From Planctomycetota bacterium (GTDB lineage Bacteria > Planctomycetota > Planctomycetia > Gemmatales > Gemmataceae): 32,084 nucleotides of DNA. Position 1 is the stretch's first letter. Every line of letters begins with the position of its first letter. Positions 1 through 7,772 of this stretch are shown here, one piece after another. The position numbers and the translations under genes are program-made. The notes beneath the pieces are model-generated. The model did no database searches. It had not been told where the DNA came from and saw only the letters and a program-made list of their open reading frames with translations. Where the stretch lies: contig JAJPHU010000169.1 in assembly GCA_021325115.1 (NCBI GenBank), forward strand, positions 1 to 32,084. The letters run 5' to 3'.

Positions 1-520
1 GTTCGGGGGAGACAGCAGAATAGCCGTAGCTTCGGTAGTGGTAGGGACGAGCCGATTGGTTCGTCCGAAGCGGCAGCTCGCGCTCTTGCCGATGGCCGTC
101 GATAGTGACAGCCACATCCTGGCCGCCGATGGGCGGATGATCCGGCTGCAACAGGGAAACGCGGACCGTCTCTTTGGCTCCTACCTGCACCGTGCGCCGC
201 AATTCGCGGATTGAGTCGCCGGAGACGTAAAATTTCTCAAAGGGGATACTCAGCGTGACGATATGCGGCCGTTCGGCGGACGTATTGACCACGTGAAAGA
301 CATATTCAAGATAGCCGTGCGAGCTGGTGCCTTTGGGAGCCGCTTCCGGGGTGATCTCAATGTCGCCGAACGTGAACGTCATCGAGATCGCTTGCGCCGG
401 CGATGCCAGCAGCAAACCCAGCCAAACACCCATACAGGATCTAACGAGCCCCAAGGGCAAGCGATGGCGAACCATCTGTGGCTTATCCTTCTGGCTCGTT
501 TTACGTGTGATCTCAGCCAT
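1..520 (-). CDS. Secreted or membrane-anchored protein of the MoxR operon (3' end off window)
   Basis: The frame is open from an ATG at 518-520 to the left edge, giving about 173 visible residues, so the gene is partial. The N-terminus is basic and followed by a hydrophobic stretch (roughly residues 24-40, ending ASPAQA), which reads as a signal peptide or anchor. The rest looks like a beta-rich extracellular domain (for example YLEYVFHVVN and HIVTLSIPFEKFYV), with no motif I recognise. The ATG lies inside the end of the MoxR gene: start and stop overlap by 8 bases (ATGGCTGA), and a GAGGT ribosome site sits a few bases upstream, so the two are probably translationally coupled. In MoxR operons the genes downstream often encode DUF58 or von Willebrand-type membrane proteins, but nothing visible assigns this protein to those families. 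Function unknown. Confidence 0.75.
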   Translation of the reverse strand, partial: MAEITRKTSQKDKPQMVRHRLPLGLVRSCMGVWLGLLLASPAQAISMTFTFGDIEITPEAAPKGTSSHGYLEYVFHVVNTSAERPHIVTLSIPFEKFYVSGDSIRELRRTVQVGAKETVRVSLLQPDHPPIGGQDVAVTIDGHRQERELPLRTNQSARPYHYRSYGYSAVSPE

Positions 521-1571
521 GATGCACCTCACGGATCTTCATGTCGGCAGGCAAGTTCAGTCCCGTCTCTTCAAGTGTGGCGAGCAGATCCCGGATGACA
601 GCGAAGGCATCTACCTGATCAAGCCGCGCTTTGTAATTGAGGATGAGCCGATGATTGAGCACCGGGGCAGCGACGGCCTTGACGTCCTCGAAGCCGACCG
701 TCGGCCGGCCAGCCAGCAAGGCATAGGCGCGGGCTGCTTCGGCGATGGCGATGGCTGCCCGCGGCGAGGCGCCGTGGGCCACGTAGCTGCGCACTATCAG
801 CGGTGCTTCGGCGGCGCGCGCATGGGTCGCTGCCACTAGCCGCGCCACGTAGCGTGACACGGGACGAGGAAGATAAATACGATCCACAATAGAGAACAAG
901 AGCCGCAACTCATCGCTGCTCATGCTCCAGGTCGGTGGCGGTGGTGTGCCATGACGTCGCGTCGAAATGATGCGCTCCAGCACGTCCACCTCAACCGTGG
1001 ACACCACCAGCTTGAACAAAAAGCGATCGAGCTGGGCTTCCGGAAGCGGATAAGTGCCTTCCAGTTCGATGGGGTTTTGCGAGGCCAAGACGAAGAACGG
1101 CTCCGGCAGCGGCCGAGTTGTGCCCAAGAGTGTGACGGCACGTTCCTGCATGGCTTCGAGCAGGGCTGATTGCGTCTTCGGCGAGGCCCGGTTGATCTCA
1201 TCGGCCAGGAGCAAGTTGGTGAATACCGGACCAGGCCGAAACACCATCTCGCGGCGTCCTTCGGCCGTCTCTTGCAGGATGTGGGTGCCGAGGATGTCGC
1301 CCGGCATGAGGTCAGGCGTGAACTGCACACGCTTGAAATCGAGGTGCAGCAGTTGCGCCAGCGCCTTGACCAACGCGGTTTTGCCGACGCCTGGCACGCC
1401 TTCAAGCAACAGATGGCCGCGGCTGAGGATGGCCACCAGGACCAGGCCATGCAGCTCCGAACGACCGAGCAATTGGCGATCCAGCTGTTCGCGTAGCCGG
1501 GTTAGCAGCTCGACCGCAGGAGCGAGCGTTTCGGGTTGCAGCAGGACGGGCGATGGCGTCTCGTTGAACAT
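513..1571 (-). CDS. MoxR-family AAA+ ATPase
   Basis: A 352-residue AAA+ ATPase of the MoxR group, which are chaperone-like ATPases that assemble or activate partner proteins, often at the membrane. Walker A is GVPGVGKT (residues 58-65) and Walker B is LLLADEIN (120-127), followed by RASPKTQSALLEAMQE. The sensor region has FFVLASQNPIELEGTYPLPEAQLDRF-like spacing typical of MoxR proteins. Length matches the family. It is the middle gene of a minus-strand operon: 74 bases after the interrupted membrane protein and overlapping the next secreted protein by 8 bases. The partners are therefore likely to be these two envelope proteins, which is inference from position. Confidence 0.95.
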   Translation of the reverse strand: MFNETPSPVLLQPETLAPAVELLTRLREQLDRQLLGRSELHGLVLVAILSRGHLLLEGVPGVGKTALVKALAQLLHLDFKRVQFTPDLMPGDILGTHILQETAEGRREMVFRPGPVFTNLLLADEINRASPKTQSALLEAMQERAVTLLGTTRPLPEPFFVLASQNPIELEGTYPLPEAQLDRFLFKLVVSTVEVDVLERIISTRRHGTPPPPTWSMSSDELRLLFSIVDRIYLPRPVSRYVARLVAATHARAAEAPLIVRSYVAHGASPRAAIAIAEAARAYALLAGRPTVGFEDVKAVAAPVLNHRLILNYKARLDQVDAFAVIRDLLATLEETGLNLPADMKIREVHHG

Positions 1572-1645
1572 CGATGCTCCCAGGCGAATGGCCAGCGTCA
1601 GCCGGCGGGTGGGGGGTCCCAGCCAACTGGGACGCCGGCCGTTCG

Positions 1646-1954
1646 CTATTTCGTGGACTTGCGTTCAAAATAGCGTTCCACAGCGGCCCGATGGCGCGGC
1701 AAGATGACTTGCGTGTTGGCCGAGCCACTGCCCGCCGCTGCCTCACGCAGCGCTCCCGATGAGGCCGCTTCGGACGATTTCTTGTGGATGACTTCGCCGC
1801 CTCCGTGCGTTTCTTGAAGCGGCGTGCTCTTGAGCGCATCGAGCGCTCCGGGAGGCAACACGTGCTCCTGGAACTTGAATCCTTCTTCGGAATTAGGTTT
1901 GCCCCATGTCAAAGGCGCTGCACCGGGACCCCGGTTATCGCTTCCACAGCCCTT
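1646..1954 (-). CDS. C-terminal part of the membrane/coiled-coil protein, in frame after an internal UGA
   Basis: This stretch continues the reading frame of the gene at 1955-3016 without any shift: the UGA at 1955-1957 is followed by 102 sense codons and a TAG. The translation is rich in coding character (KGCGSDNRGPGAAPLTWG, then FKFQEHVLPPGALDALKS, ending LPRHRAAVERYFERKSTK). The ending LPRHRxAVxRYFER is the kind of C-terminus I associate with planctomycete proteins encoded next to MoxR, so it probably belongs to the upstream protein. A TTG at 1910-1912 could start a separate 88-residue protein, but I see no good ribosome site for it. Possible explanations are selenocysteine at the UGA, a nonsense mutation or sequencing error, or a separately translated small protein. 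Confidence 0.6.
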   Translation of the reverse strand, partial: KGCGSDNRGPGAAPLTWGKPNSEEGFKFQEHVLPPGALDALKSTPLQETHGGGEVIHKKSSEAASSGALREAAAGSGSANTQVILPRHRAAVERYFERKSTK

Positions 1955-1957
1955 TCA
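1911..1957 (-). promoter_or_regulatory. In-frame UGA followed by a SECIS-like stem-loop (candidate)
   Basis: On the minus-strand mRNA the UGA (1957-1955) is followed by a foldable segment. The lower stem pairs AAAGG plus GCUG (1955-1947) with CAGC-G-CCUUU (1920-1911), with one bulged G. There is a roughly 10-nt bulge on the 5' side, then a 5-bp upper stem ACCGG/CCGGU around a GGUC loop (1922-1935). The first loop G is the 25th nucleotide after the UGA. From memory this is inside the range used for bacterial SECIS elements, and the E. coli fdhF element also has a GGUC loop. The large bulge is atypical, and GC-rich DNA makes chance hairpins easy, so this is only a candidate. Confidence 0.35.
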
Positions 1958-3016
1958 GTGGCTCTTAAAGTCGGCAAGGGAAACTTTGCCCGATCTATCC
2001 TTCAAGAAAGTCCGCAATCCTTCGTAATCGCACTCGCCAGCTTCCCGGCAACGCGCCAGTGTCTCGGCATCGATGAGGCCGGCCATGTGCAGCTTCTCCA
2101 TCCGACCCTTCAACTGATCCATGTGGCCACGCAGCACCCCTGCCAGTTTCTTCATCTGTTCGGGATCGAATTGTTGCTGTCGCAGCGCTTCCCTCACTTC
2201 GGGAGGAAGACTGTCTTCGCCCACCAGATTGTTCAATTCCGCCAACACTCCTTTCACCAATTGCGGATCGAGTAAGTCGGCATTGCGCAGCAACGCCTCC
2301 GCCAGCACTTGTGCTTCGCCCAAATGCTGGCTCCGATTGGTGTTTTGCTCCGTCGCTTGCTTGGCCGCTTCTTGCGCCAGGTGTCGCAAATGATCGAGCG
2401 CTTCCAGGGTGCGGGCCGGATCTTTGCCGGACGAATGTTCGCGCAGATGAGCTGCTTTTTCCGCCAGCATCTCCGCTCGCTTCGGATCGAGCATCGATTC
2501 GCCTTTGAGCAAGGCGATTTGTTGCAGCAGTCTGCCGATTTCCTGATCGATCTCCAACGGCGAACGGAAGTGCAGGTCCGCCAATCCCTGCGGCACCAGA
2601 AAACTGAGGAAGACGAAGCCGGCAGCGATAGCCAACAACGTGCCGGCGCGTCGGCCGTCCCAATGCAGATACGGCAGATTGAGGGCCGGCAGCCGTTGCC
2701 GCCAAGCTCCTAGCTCCTGTTCGGCTCCTGCCATCAACAAACCACCACAACCGCTCTGTTCGTCGAACAAGGCCCGTATCGTCGTCTCGGGCGGTATTTG
2801 CCGCCGCGCTCGCAGCAGCGCTGCCGTCAGACACGCGGCCAAACCCATCAGGCCCCACAACAGCGGTTTTCGCTCCATGCCGCTGGCACGCAGGGCGATC
2901 ACTGCTGTGCCCCAGATGAAGCCCCACAACGTCGCTAGTGGCAAAGCGTATTTGAGCACGAGCAGCACCGTCAGGCGCCGGCGAAATTGCTGGATCGCTT
3001 GGTTTTGAAGATCCAT
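1955..3016 (-). CDS. Membrane protein with three TM segments and a coiled-coil region, first gene of the MoxR operon
   Basis: The 353-residue product starts best at the ATG at 3014-3016 (MDLQNQAIQQF); an upstream in-frame start at 3100 would add 28 unconvincing residues. Three hydrophobic segments are visible near residues 17-44, 52-70 and 125-150. A long charged helical region follows, rich in Leu, Glu, Lys and Ala (AEMLAEKAAHLREH, ALDHLRHLAQEAAKQ) and likely coiled coil. The tail after about residue 290 repeats short helices (EQMKKLAGVLRGHMDQLKGRMEKLHMAGLIDAE-like). The frame closes with UGA after FKSH, but coding clearly resumes in the same frame. The gene precedes MoxR in the same orientation, so the protein is a likely MoxR client. 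No enzyme motif is visible; function unknown. Confidence 0.75.
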   Translation of the reverse strand: MDLQNQAIQQFRRRLTVLLVLKYALPLATLWGFIWGTAVIALRASGMERKPLLWGLMGLAACLTAALLRARRQIPPETTIRALFDEQSGCGGLLMAGAEQELGAWRQRLPALNLPYLHWDGRRAGTLLAIAAGFVFLSFLVPQGLADLHFRSPLEIDQEIGRLLQQIALLKGESMLDPKRAEMLAEKAAHLREHSSGKDPARTLEALDHLRHLAQEAAKQATEQNTNRSQHLGEAQVLAEALLRNADLLDPQLVKGVLAELNNLVGEDSLPPEVREALRQQQFDPEQMKKLAGVLRGHMDQLKGRMEKLHMAGLIDAETLARCREAGECDYEGLRTFLKDRSGKVSLADFKSH

Positions 3017-3089
3017 AGGACGAACACTCTCTTTCCTCAAGAGATGAATAGGTGAACACAAAGACCGGAGAGCGCTGCAAATCTTTAGG

Positions 3090-3148
3090 GTTACCGGCAA
3101 GCCCTGCAGAGCCAGCGGACCGCTTGCCCTGCAAGGCGTGCTGGTAAC
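3090..3148. repeat. Imperfect inverted repeat in a divergent intergenic region
   Basis: Arms at 3090-3109 and 3129-3148 match at 17 of 20 positions around a 19-base loop. The genes on either side (3016 leftward, 3310 rightward) diverge, so it cannot be a simple terminator for them. The outer GTTACC / GGTAAC part and the inner AGCGGACCGCTTG resemble pieces of repeats at 22501-22554 and 25649-25730. Confidence 0.6.
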
Positions 3149-3309
3149 TCTTTACTCCCTTTAGTTGATGAGACTGGACAAGAGAGGTAAAGTCAAGTGT
3201 TTTGCACCGCCTACATCTGGTTCCCAGGCAGAACTTGGGAATCCGAAGGAACAAGGAGAAGGCATGCTTTCGTTTCATCTCTGCGGGCGGCAAAGCCGAT
3301 AAGTCCGAC

Positions 3310-4497
3310 ATGGCCGCTTCTGATCCGTTGCCGCCGGACTGCCATGAGTGTGCCACGGGCCGCGCCAAAATCGCCCTGGTATGGGGCGTCCTAACGTTCC
3401 TCGTCGGACAAGCAGTCCTCTCTTACATCGTCAGCCAGATTCACCCGGAGATTCGCGACCCGGAATTTGGTTATCATCTGCTGCATCTGCGCCAGCTGAC
3501 AGCAGCAGCCCCGGCGCATCCGCTTTGTCTGGTTCTGGGCAGCTCGCGCACGCTCTGCGGTATCTGTCCGCCAGCATTGCCACCGTGGCCGGCCGAGGCC
3601 GGTCCGGAGCCGTCCGTCTTCAACTTCTCGCAATTCTGCGCCGGGCCGGTGCGCGAGCTTCAGACACTACGCCGTTTGCTCGCCGATGGTCAGCGGCCCA
3701 GGTGGGTGCTCCTCGAAATTTGGCCACCCTATTGGCCGCAGCAAGGCTACTGGTTCGATGAACAGCACATCATGGAGCACGACTTGCGGCCGGTGGACCT
3801 GTCTCTGGTTTGGCGTTACTTCACGCACCGCTGGGATGCTCTGACGAAACTCGCTGCCGATACGCTGGTTCCCGTAACCGCGCTGCGGGCCAACATCCTC
3901 GCTCGCGGCTTTGGCTCCTTGCTTTCGCCCGATCAGCACTGGCGTGCGCTGTGCCTGGCGGCCTGGCGCGATGCCGAGCCGAGTGGCTGGCGTCCCTGGC
4001 AGGAGCGAGGCCCCGTGGAGCAATTCCGCGCCCGTACCGACGAGTACCGCACGCAAATGGCCAGCATCACGTTTCAGACGAAACCTCGTCTCGACAATTT
4101 TTTCATCAGCGCCACGACCGATCGCGCGTTGCGGGAGATTTTGGAAGAATGCCGCTGCCGCCACATCCAGGCGGCGTTGATCCTGATGCCCGAACCCAGC
4201 CAAGTACGGAGTTGGTACACGCCGACCGTCCACGAACAAATTAACTTCTATCTAGATCGCTTAAAGCGTGAATATCAAGTACCTGTCTTCGATACGCGGA
4301 CCTGGCTAGGCGACGATGATTTTTACGATCTGGCACACATGGCTCCATCAGCCGCAGCTCCGTTTACCATGCGCCTGGGCCGCGAGAAGCTGCTACCGTG
4401 GTTTGGCGCGCGGGACGTGTTAACGCCCCGGTCTGCCCACAGTGGGGCGTTCCCACATCCCGCGCGCCGAGTTGTCACACCTCGCTCGCCATGTTAG
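3310..4497 (+). CDS. Membrane-anchored SGNH-like protein
   Basis: A 395-residue product if started at ATG 3310, which removes 36 unconvincing residues of the longer ORF. A TM segment at about residues 21-41 is followed by an outer domain. The motif VLGSSRT (GSSR, residues 77-80) resembles block I of SGNH hydrolase-fold proteins, where Ser is the nucleophile. YDLAHMAPSAAAPF near residues 339-352 fits the DxxH of block V. Similar GSSR/DxxH proteins include DUF1574 and AlgX/AlgJ-like envelope proteins, some of which act in polysaccharide acylation; this protein's substrate is unknown. Its last 30 or so residues are encoded by an inverted repeat (4405-4468), so the original stop has probably been lost. 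Confidence 0.7.
   Translation: MAASDPLPPDCHECATGRAKIALVWGVLTFLVGQAVLSYIVSQIHPEIRDPEFGYHLLHLRQLTAAAPAHPLCLVLGSSRTLCGICPPALPPWPAEAGPEPSVFNFSQFCAGPVRELQTLRRLLADGQRPRWVLLEIWPPYWPQQGYWFDEQHIMEHDLRPVDLSLVWRYFTHRWDALTKLAADTLVPVTALRANILARGFGSLLSPDQHWRALCLAAWRDAEPSGWRPWQERGPVEQFRARTDEYRTQMASITFQTKPRLDNFFISATTDRALREILEECRCRHIQAALILMPEPSQVRSWYTPTVHEQINFYLDRLKREYQVPVFDTRTWLGDDDFYDLAHMAPSAAAPFTMRLGREKLLPWFGARDVLTPRSAHSGAFPHPARRVVTPRSPC
4405..4468. repeat. Long inverted repeat at the 3' end of the SGNH-like gene
   Basis: Arms of 25 bases at 4405-4429 and 4444-4468 (GGCGCGCGGGAyGTG...) match at 22 of 25 positions around a 14-base loop. The repeat lies inside the reading frame and supplies most of the protein's C-terminal tail. 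It may end transcription of that gene before the DUF1501 gene at 4552. Confidence 0.8.
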
Positions 4498-4551
4498 GAT
4501 ATAGTTCTATCTGAGTTCGCTGTTCGCTCCCGCCTTTTTCGAGACCCTGCC

Positions 4552-5883
4552 ATGTTGAACCTCCTTCCTTCTCGACTGTGGACGTGTGAAGGTATTGAAC
4601 GCCGTGCTTTTCTTAAACTCGGCACTCTTACCGGGCTAGGATTGTCGCTGCCGACGTGGTTTGCCGCCAAGCAAGCGCAGGCGCGTCAGGGACGCCCAAC
4701 GACCGATGTCAATTGCATCCTCATTTGGACGCTGGGCGGCACCAGCCATCACGATACTTTTGACCCCAAGCCGAATGCTCCCGCCAGTATCCGCGGCGAA
4801 TTCAGCGTCATTGATACGGCAGTGCCCGGCGTCAAGTTCACCGAGCTTCTGCCGCGCATGGCCCGTGAGCTGAAGCGCTACGCCCTGTTGCGGAGTTGGA
4901 ATCCCAAGAACGGCAGCCACGGCGTCGCCGATCAGTATTGTCTGTCCGGCCATCCGGTCAATCCGTCACTGACTTATCCGTGTTACGGCGCGGTCGTCAG
5001 CCAGCAGAAGGGCTTCAAAACGCGTGTGCCGCCGCACATCCAGCTCGGCAATTTTGTCGATCGCACCTTCAACGGCGGTACGGCCGGCTACCTTGGGCTG
5101 GAACACAATCCCTTCGAGATCCAGTCCGATCCCAACGTCGGCACGTTCAGCGTCCGCGACATTACGCCGCCTGCGGGCATCGATATGGGTCGGCTAGCAC
5201 GCCGCCGTCGCATGTTGCATACCCTGGATTCGTTGCAGCGCTCCCTCGATGCCCAGCCGGCGGCGTTCGCGGCCCTGGATCAGCATTATCAGGCCGCCCT
5301 CAATCTCATCACGGCACCGGAGACTAAACGCGCTTTTGAGATCGATAAAGAGAATCCGCGTCTCCGTGATAGCTACGGCCGCACACGCTTCGGCCAAAGC
5401 TGCTTGCTGGCCCGCCGGCTTATCGAGTCGGGCGCCCGCTTTGTGACCGTCTCGGACGGCGGCTGGGACACGCATCAGAACAATTTCAACGCCCTCAAGA
5501 AAAATCTGGTCCCCCACATCGATCAGGCCGTGCCGCAACTATTGATCGACCTGGAGGAACGCGGCCTGTTGGCGACGACGCTGGTGGTGTGGATGACGGA
5601 TTTCGGACGCACACCGAAGATCAACTCAGCGAGCGGCCGCGATCACTGGGCCTCGGCCGGTTTTGCCATCCTGGCCGGCGCTGGCATCCCCGGCGGCGCG
5701 GTGCTGGGCCGCACCGACGAGGAAGGCGGCCGGCCGACACACAATGAATACTTCACCGAAGATATTGCCGCCACCATCTACACCAAGCTCGGCATTCCGC
5801 TCGACTTGATTACCTATACGCCGGACGGCCGGCCCATCCGTCTCAATGAGGGCCGAATTATCCGCGAATGGGTTTCCGTTTAG
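4552..5883 (+). CDS. DUF1501 family protein with twin-arginine signal
   Basis: A 443-residue member of the DUF1501 family, a sulfatase/alkaline-phosphatase-fold group very abundant in planctomycetes and of largely unknown function. The N-terminus has a twin-arginine-type signal (ERRAFLKLGTLTGLGLSLP), so export of the folded protein is expected. Family-like segments include IWTLGGTSHHDTFDPKPNAP near residues 59-78, RSWNPKNGSHGVADQY, and RFVTVSDGGWDTHQNNF plus WMTDFGRTPKI in the C-terminal half. In this superfamily the Asp/His residues of such segments usually bind metal. DUF1501 genes often follow DUF1549/DUF1553 cytochrome genes; here the partner is absent and the upstream gene is the SGNH-like one, 54 bases away behind a strong inverted repeat. 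Confidence 0.93.
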   Translation: MLNLLPSRLWTCEGIERRAFLKLGTLTGLGLSLPTWFAAKQAQARQGRPTTDVNCILIWTLGGTSHHDTFDPKPNAPASIRGEFSVIDTAVPGVKFTELLPRMARELKRYALLRSWNPKNGSHGVADQYCLSGHPVNPSLTYPCYGAVVSQQKGFKTRVPPHIQLGNFVDRTFNGGTAGYLGLEHNPFEIQSDPNVGTFSVRDITPPAGIDMGRLARRRRMLHTLDSLQRSLDAQPAAFAALDQHYQAALNLITAPETKRAFEIDKENPRLRDSYGRTRFGQSCLLARRLIESGARFVTVSDGGWDTHQNNFNALKKNLVPHIDQAVPQLLIDLEERGLLATTLVVWMTDFGRTPKINSASGRDHWASAGFAILAGAGIPGGAVLGRTDEEGGRPTHNEYFTEDIAATIYTKLGIPLDLITYTPDGRPIRLNEGRIIREWVSV

Positions 5884-5961
5884 GGCCAGCGGACAAAACC
5901 CCTCCTTCTTTGTGGGCGAGAGAAGTGCAAGGAGACCAAGGAGTTCCGCTCCCCACCCGAA

Positions 5962-5984
5962 CCCTCCCCCACAAGGGGGGAGGG
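5962..5984. terminator. Hairpin between convergent genes
   Basis: CCCTCCCCC and GGGGGAGGG form a 9-bp stem around a short ACAA(G) loop in the 204-base gap between the converging DUF1501 and TPR genes. There is no T-tract, but position and stability suggest a bidirectional terminator. The same C-rich/G-rich hairpin form is common as a dispersed intergenic element. I see no gene in the rest of this gap. Confidence 0.6.
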
Positions 5985-6087
5985 AAATGGCTGCTAGCCC
6001 TATATTTTCCGGGCAGTTCGGCGAATGCCCAACGATAGCCTTGCGTGAGATAACGGAATGGCTGCCAAAAGATGGGCGCCTGGGCTT

Positions 6088-6885
6088 TTATTGTACGTTG
6101 CGTTGCTCGCCGCGACGGGGCAAACGCAGCGAACGCAGGGGAACGGCGCTCTCCTCTGGACGCAGTACCGTTGGTTCATCGTTGGCCGGGGAAGATTCGT
6201 TGACAACCCGGACAAACGGCAACAACACCGGCTGCTCGCCACTTGCCTCCTTGTCGGCTTGTTGCCTGCGCTCGGCGTCGTGACGGCGTCGGGCTTGCTG
6301 AAAGCGATATTCATTCCACAACTTGCGGAAGTGCGGCGAGCGCGCATTGCGGAACATCGCCGCGTGCAAGACGGAACGTGCCTCCTCGCTTTGACCGGAT
6401 AGCCGCAGCCCCTTGACCAGCTTGCCCAACACCTCGACATCTTCCGGAGCTTGCTCTGCCGCTTTGCGCAAATGGGCCAGCCCTTCCTCGGTCTGGCCCA
6501 GACGCAAGAGCAGATGGCCGTAATCGGCACGGCACTTGACATGGCCGGGATCCAGCTCCAGAGCGCGGCGATAATGCTCTGCGGCGCTTTGCAGGTCTGC
6601 GCCTTCCTCGGCGCCCAGAGCCGCGGCGAACAGATAGTGATAGCGGGCGTTATCGGGTTGATGCCGCAGCGCCGCTGTCAGATGGCGCCGGGCCTGTTTG
6701 TATTTACGACGTTGGAGATAGATTTCTGCCAGCCGGGCCTGCGTTTCCTCGGCGGCCTCGGCAGGCAGATAGCGGAAGCGCGACAGGCGCATGAGAATAG
6801 TCACGGCGTCACGATGACGGCCGACTTCCTGATAGCGCCGGCCCATGGCCAGGACGCCCTCGATGAGATTCAAGGTTGGCATCAT
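6088..6885 (-). CDS. Tetratricopeptide repeat protein
   Basis: A 265-residue product started at ATG 6883-6885, which has a good GGGAGG ribosome site 6 bases upstream; a start at 6963 would add 26 residues without support. It contains about five TPR-type helix pairs between residues 1 and 200 (for example AEIYLQRRKYKQARRHLTAALRHQPDNARYHYLFAAALG and AAEHYRRALELDPGHVKCRADYGHLLLRLGQTEEGLAHLRKAAE-like units). The final 60 residues are charged and low in structure. There is no signal peptide, so it is probably a cytoplasmic scaffold. It stands alone, convergent with the DUF1501 gene and divergent from elongation factor P. Partner unknown. Confidence 0.85.
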   Translation of the reverse strand: MMPTLNLIEGVLAMGRRYQEVGRHRDAVTILMRLSRFRYLPAEAAEETQARLAEIYLQRRKYKQARRHLTAALRHQPDNARYHYLFAAALGAEEGADLQSAAEHYRRALELDPGHVKCRADYGHLLLRLGQTEEGLAHLRKAAEQAPEDVEVLGKLVKGLRLSGQSEEARSVLHAAMFRNARSPHFRKLWNEYRFQQARRRHDAERRQQADKEASGEQPVLLPFVRVVNESSPANDEPTVLRPEESAVPLRSLRLPRRGEQRNVQ

Positions 6886-7115
6886 AGCGGCCTCCCTGCC
6901 GCGGAAAATCGCCTCTTGCTTGTGCTGCGGGCTAGTAACTCCCGAGAAATGTCCCGCGAACACCCATCCTAACGATGTTGCCGCGTTGGGACAAGAGGAA
7001 ACAACGTTTATTCGCTTACCGGCTCGCCTTCTCAGAAGCAGCGATTTTTGCTAAATTGACGCTGTGAAAAGAAGCCGTGGCTTTGGCCAGGGCCGTCCAT
7101 AAATGGGAGGAATGT

Positions 7116-7685
7116 GTGGCCTCGATTAACTACAGCCAGGTACGTAAGGGCATGGTCATCGTCGGCGAAGACGGCCAGCTCTACTCCGTGGTGGACCGCG
7201 ATCTGAACACGCCGGGAAACTGGCGCGCCATTCTGAACTTGAAGCTCAAGAACCTTAAAACGGGCGCCGTCACGCCCAAACGCTTTCGGCCTGAAGACAA
7301 AGTCGAGCTGGCCTATCTCGACAAGCGGCCGATGCAATACCTCTACAAAGAGGGCAACGATTACGTCTTCATGGACAAGGAGACCTACGACCAGATCAGC
7401 TTGAACGCCGAGCTGGCCGGCGAGATGATCCTTTATCTGAAAGAGAATGAGGATGCCCAGGTGACGTTCTATGAAGGCAAACCGATCAGTCTGGAATTGC
7501 CAGCCACGGTCGAACTGAAGGTGGTCGAGACCGAACCATCAGTCAAGGGGGCGACGGCCGCCGCTCAGTACAAGCCGGCGACGCTGGAAACCGGCCTGAA
7601 AATCACGGTGCCGCCATTCATCGGCGTCGGTGAAGTCGTCCAGGTCGATACGCGCACCGGCGAATACCTCAGCCGTGCCAAGTAA
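7116..7685 (+). CDS. efp: Elongation factor P with a non-canonical tip (PGN instead of PGK/PGR)
   Basis: Elongation factor P enters the ribosomal E site and relieves stalling at proline runs. The start is the GTG at 7116: GGGAGG at 7105-7110 is correctly spaced and the resulting 189 residues match the family length. All three beta-barrel domains are recognisable: KOW-like domain I (NYSQVRKGMVI ... LKLKNLKTG), domain II (YLYKEGNDYVFMDKETYDQI) and the C-terminal domain ending VDTRTGEYLSRAK. The domain I loop that carries the modified Lys or Arg in most bacteria reads NTPGNWRAIL, with Asn35 where E. coli has Lys34. Arg37 is the only nearby basic residue. No epmA, epmB or earP gene is nearby. It is transcribed alone and ends at an inverted repeat. 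Confidence 0.95.
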   Translation: MASINYSQVRKGMVIVGEDGQLYSVVDRDLNTPGNWRAILNLKLKNLKTGAVTPKRFRPEDKVELAYLDKRPMQYLYKEGNDYVFMDKETYDQISLNAELAGEMILYLKENEDAQVTFYEGKPISLELPATVELKVVETEPSVKGATAAAQYKPATLETGLKITVPPFIGVGEVVQVDTRTGEYLSRAK

Positions 7686-7697
7686 CAAACCCATTAA

Positions 7698-7749
7698 CGA
7701 GCCGAGAAGCGTATTAACGAACCTTGTCGTCGCTTACGCTTCCGGCTCG
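7698..7749. terminator. Inverted repeat after efp
   Basis: Arms 7698-7713 and 7735-7749 (CGAGCCGrGAAGCGTA type) pair with one indel around a 21-base loop, 13 bases after the efp stop and just before a TTTTC stretch. Position fits a terminator. The arm sequence recurs in part at 30790-30832, so it belongs to a dispersed family. Confidence 0.6.
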
Positions 7750-7772
7750 TCCATTTTCTCTCCGCTTCCCGC

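Noticed and set aside
1646-1912. Independent 88-residue gene started at TTG 1910-1912
   Set aside because: No good ribosome site is visible, and coding character extends upstream of the TTG in the same frame to the UGA, so continuation of the upstream protein is the better reading.
1995-3368. 457-codon open frame on the minus strand overlapping the MoxR-operon membrane protein
   Set aside because: It is an alternate frame of the gene at 1955-3016; the translation is low-complexity Arg/Ser/Ala/Gly with no hydrophobic pattern, while the other frame has clear TM and coiled-coil segments.
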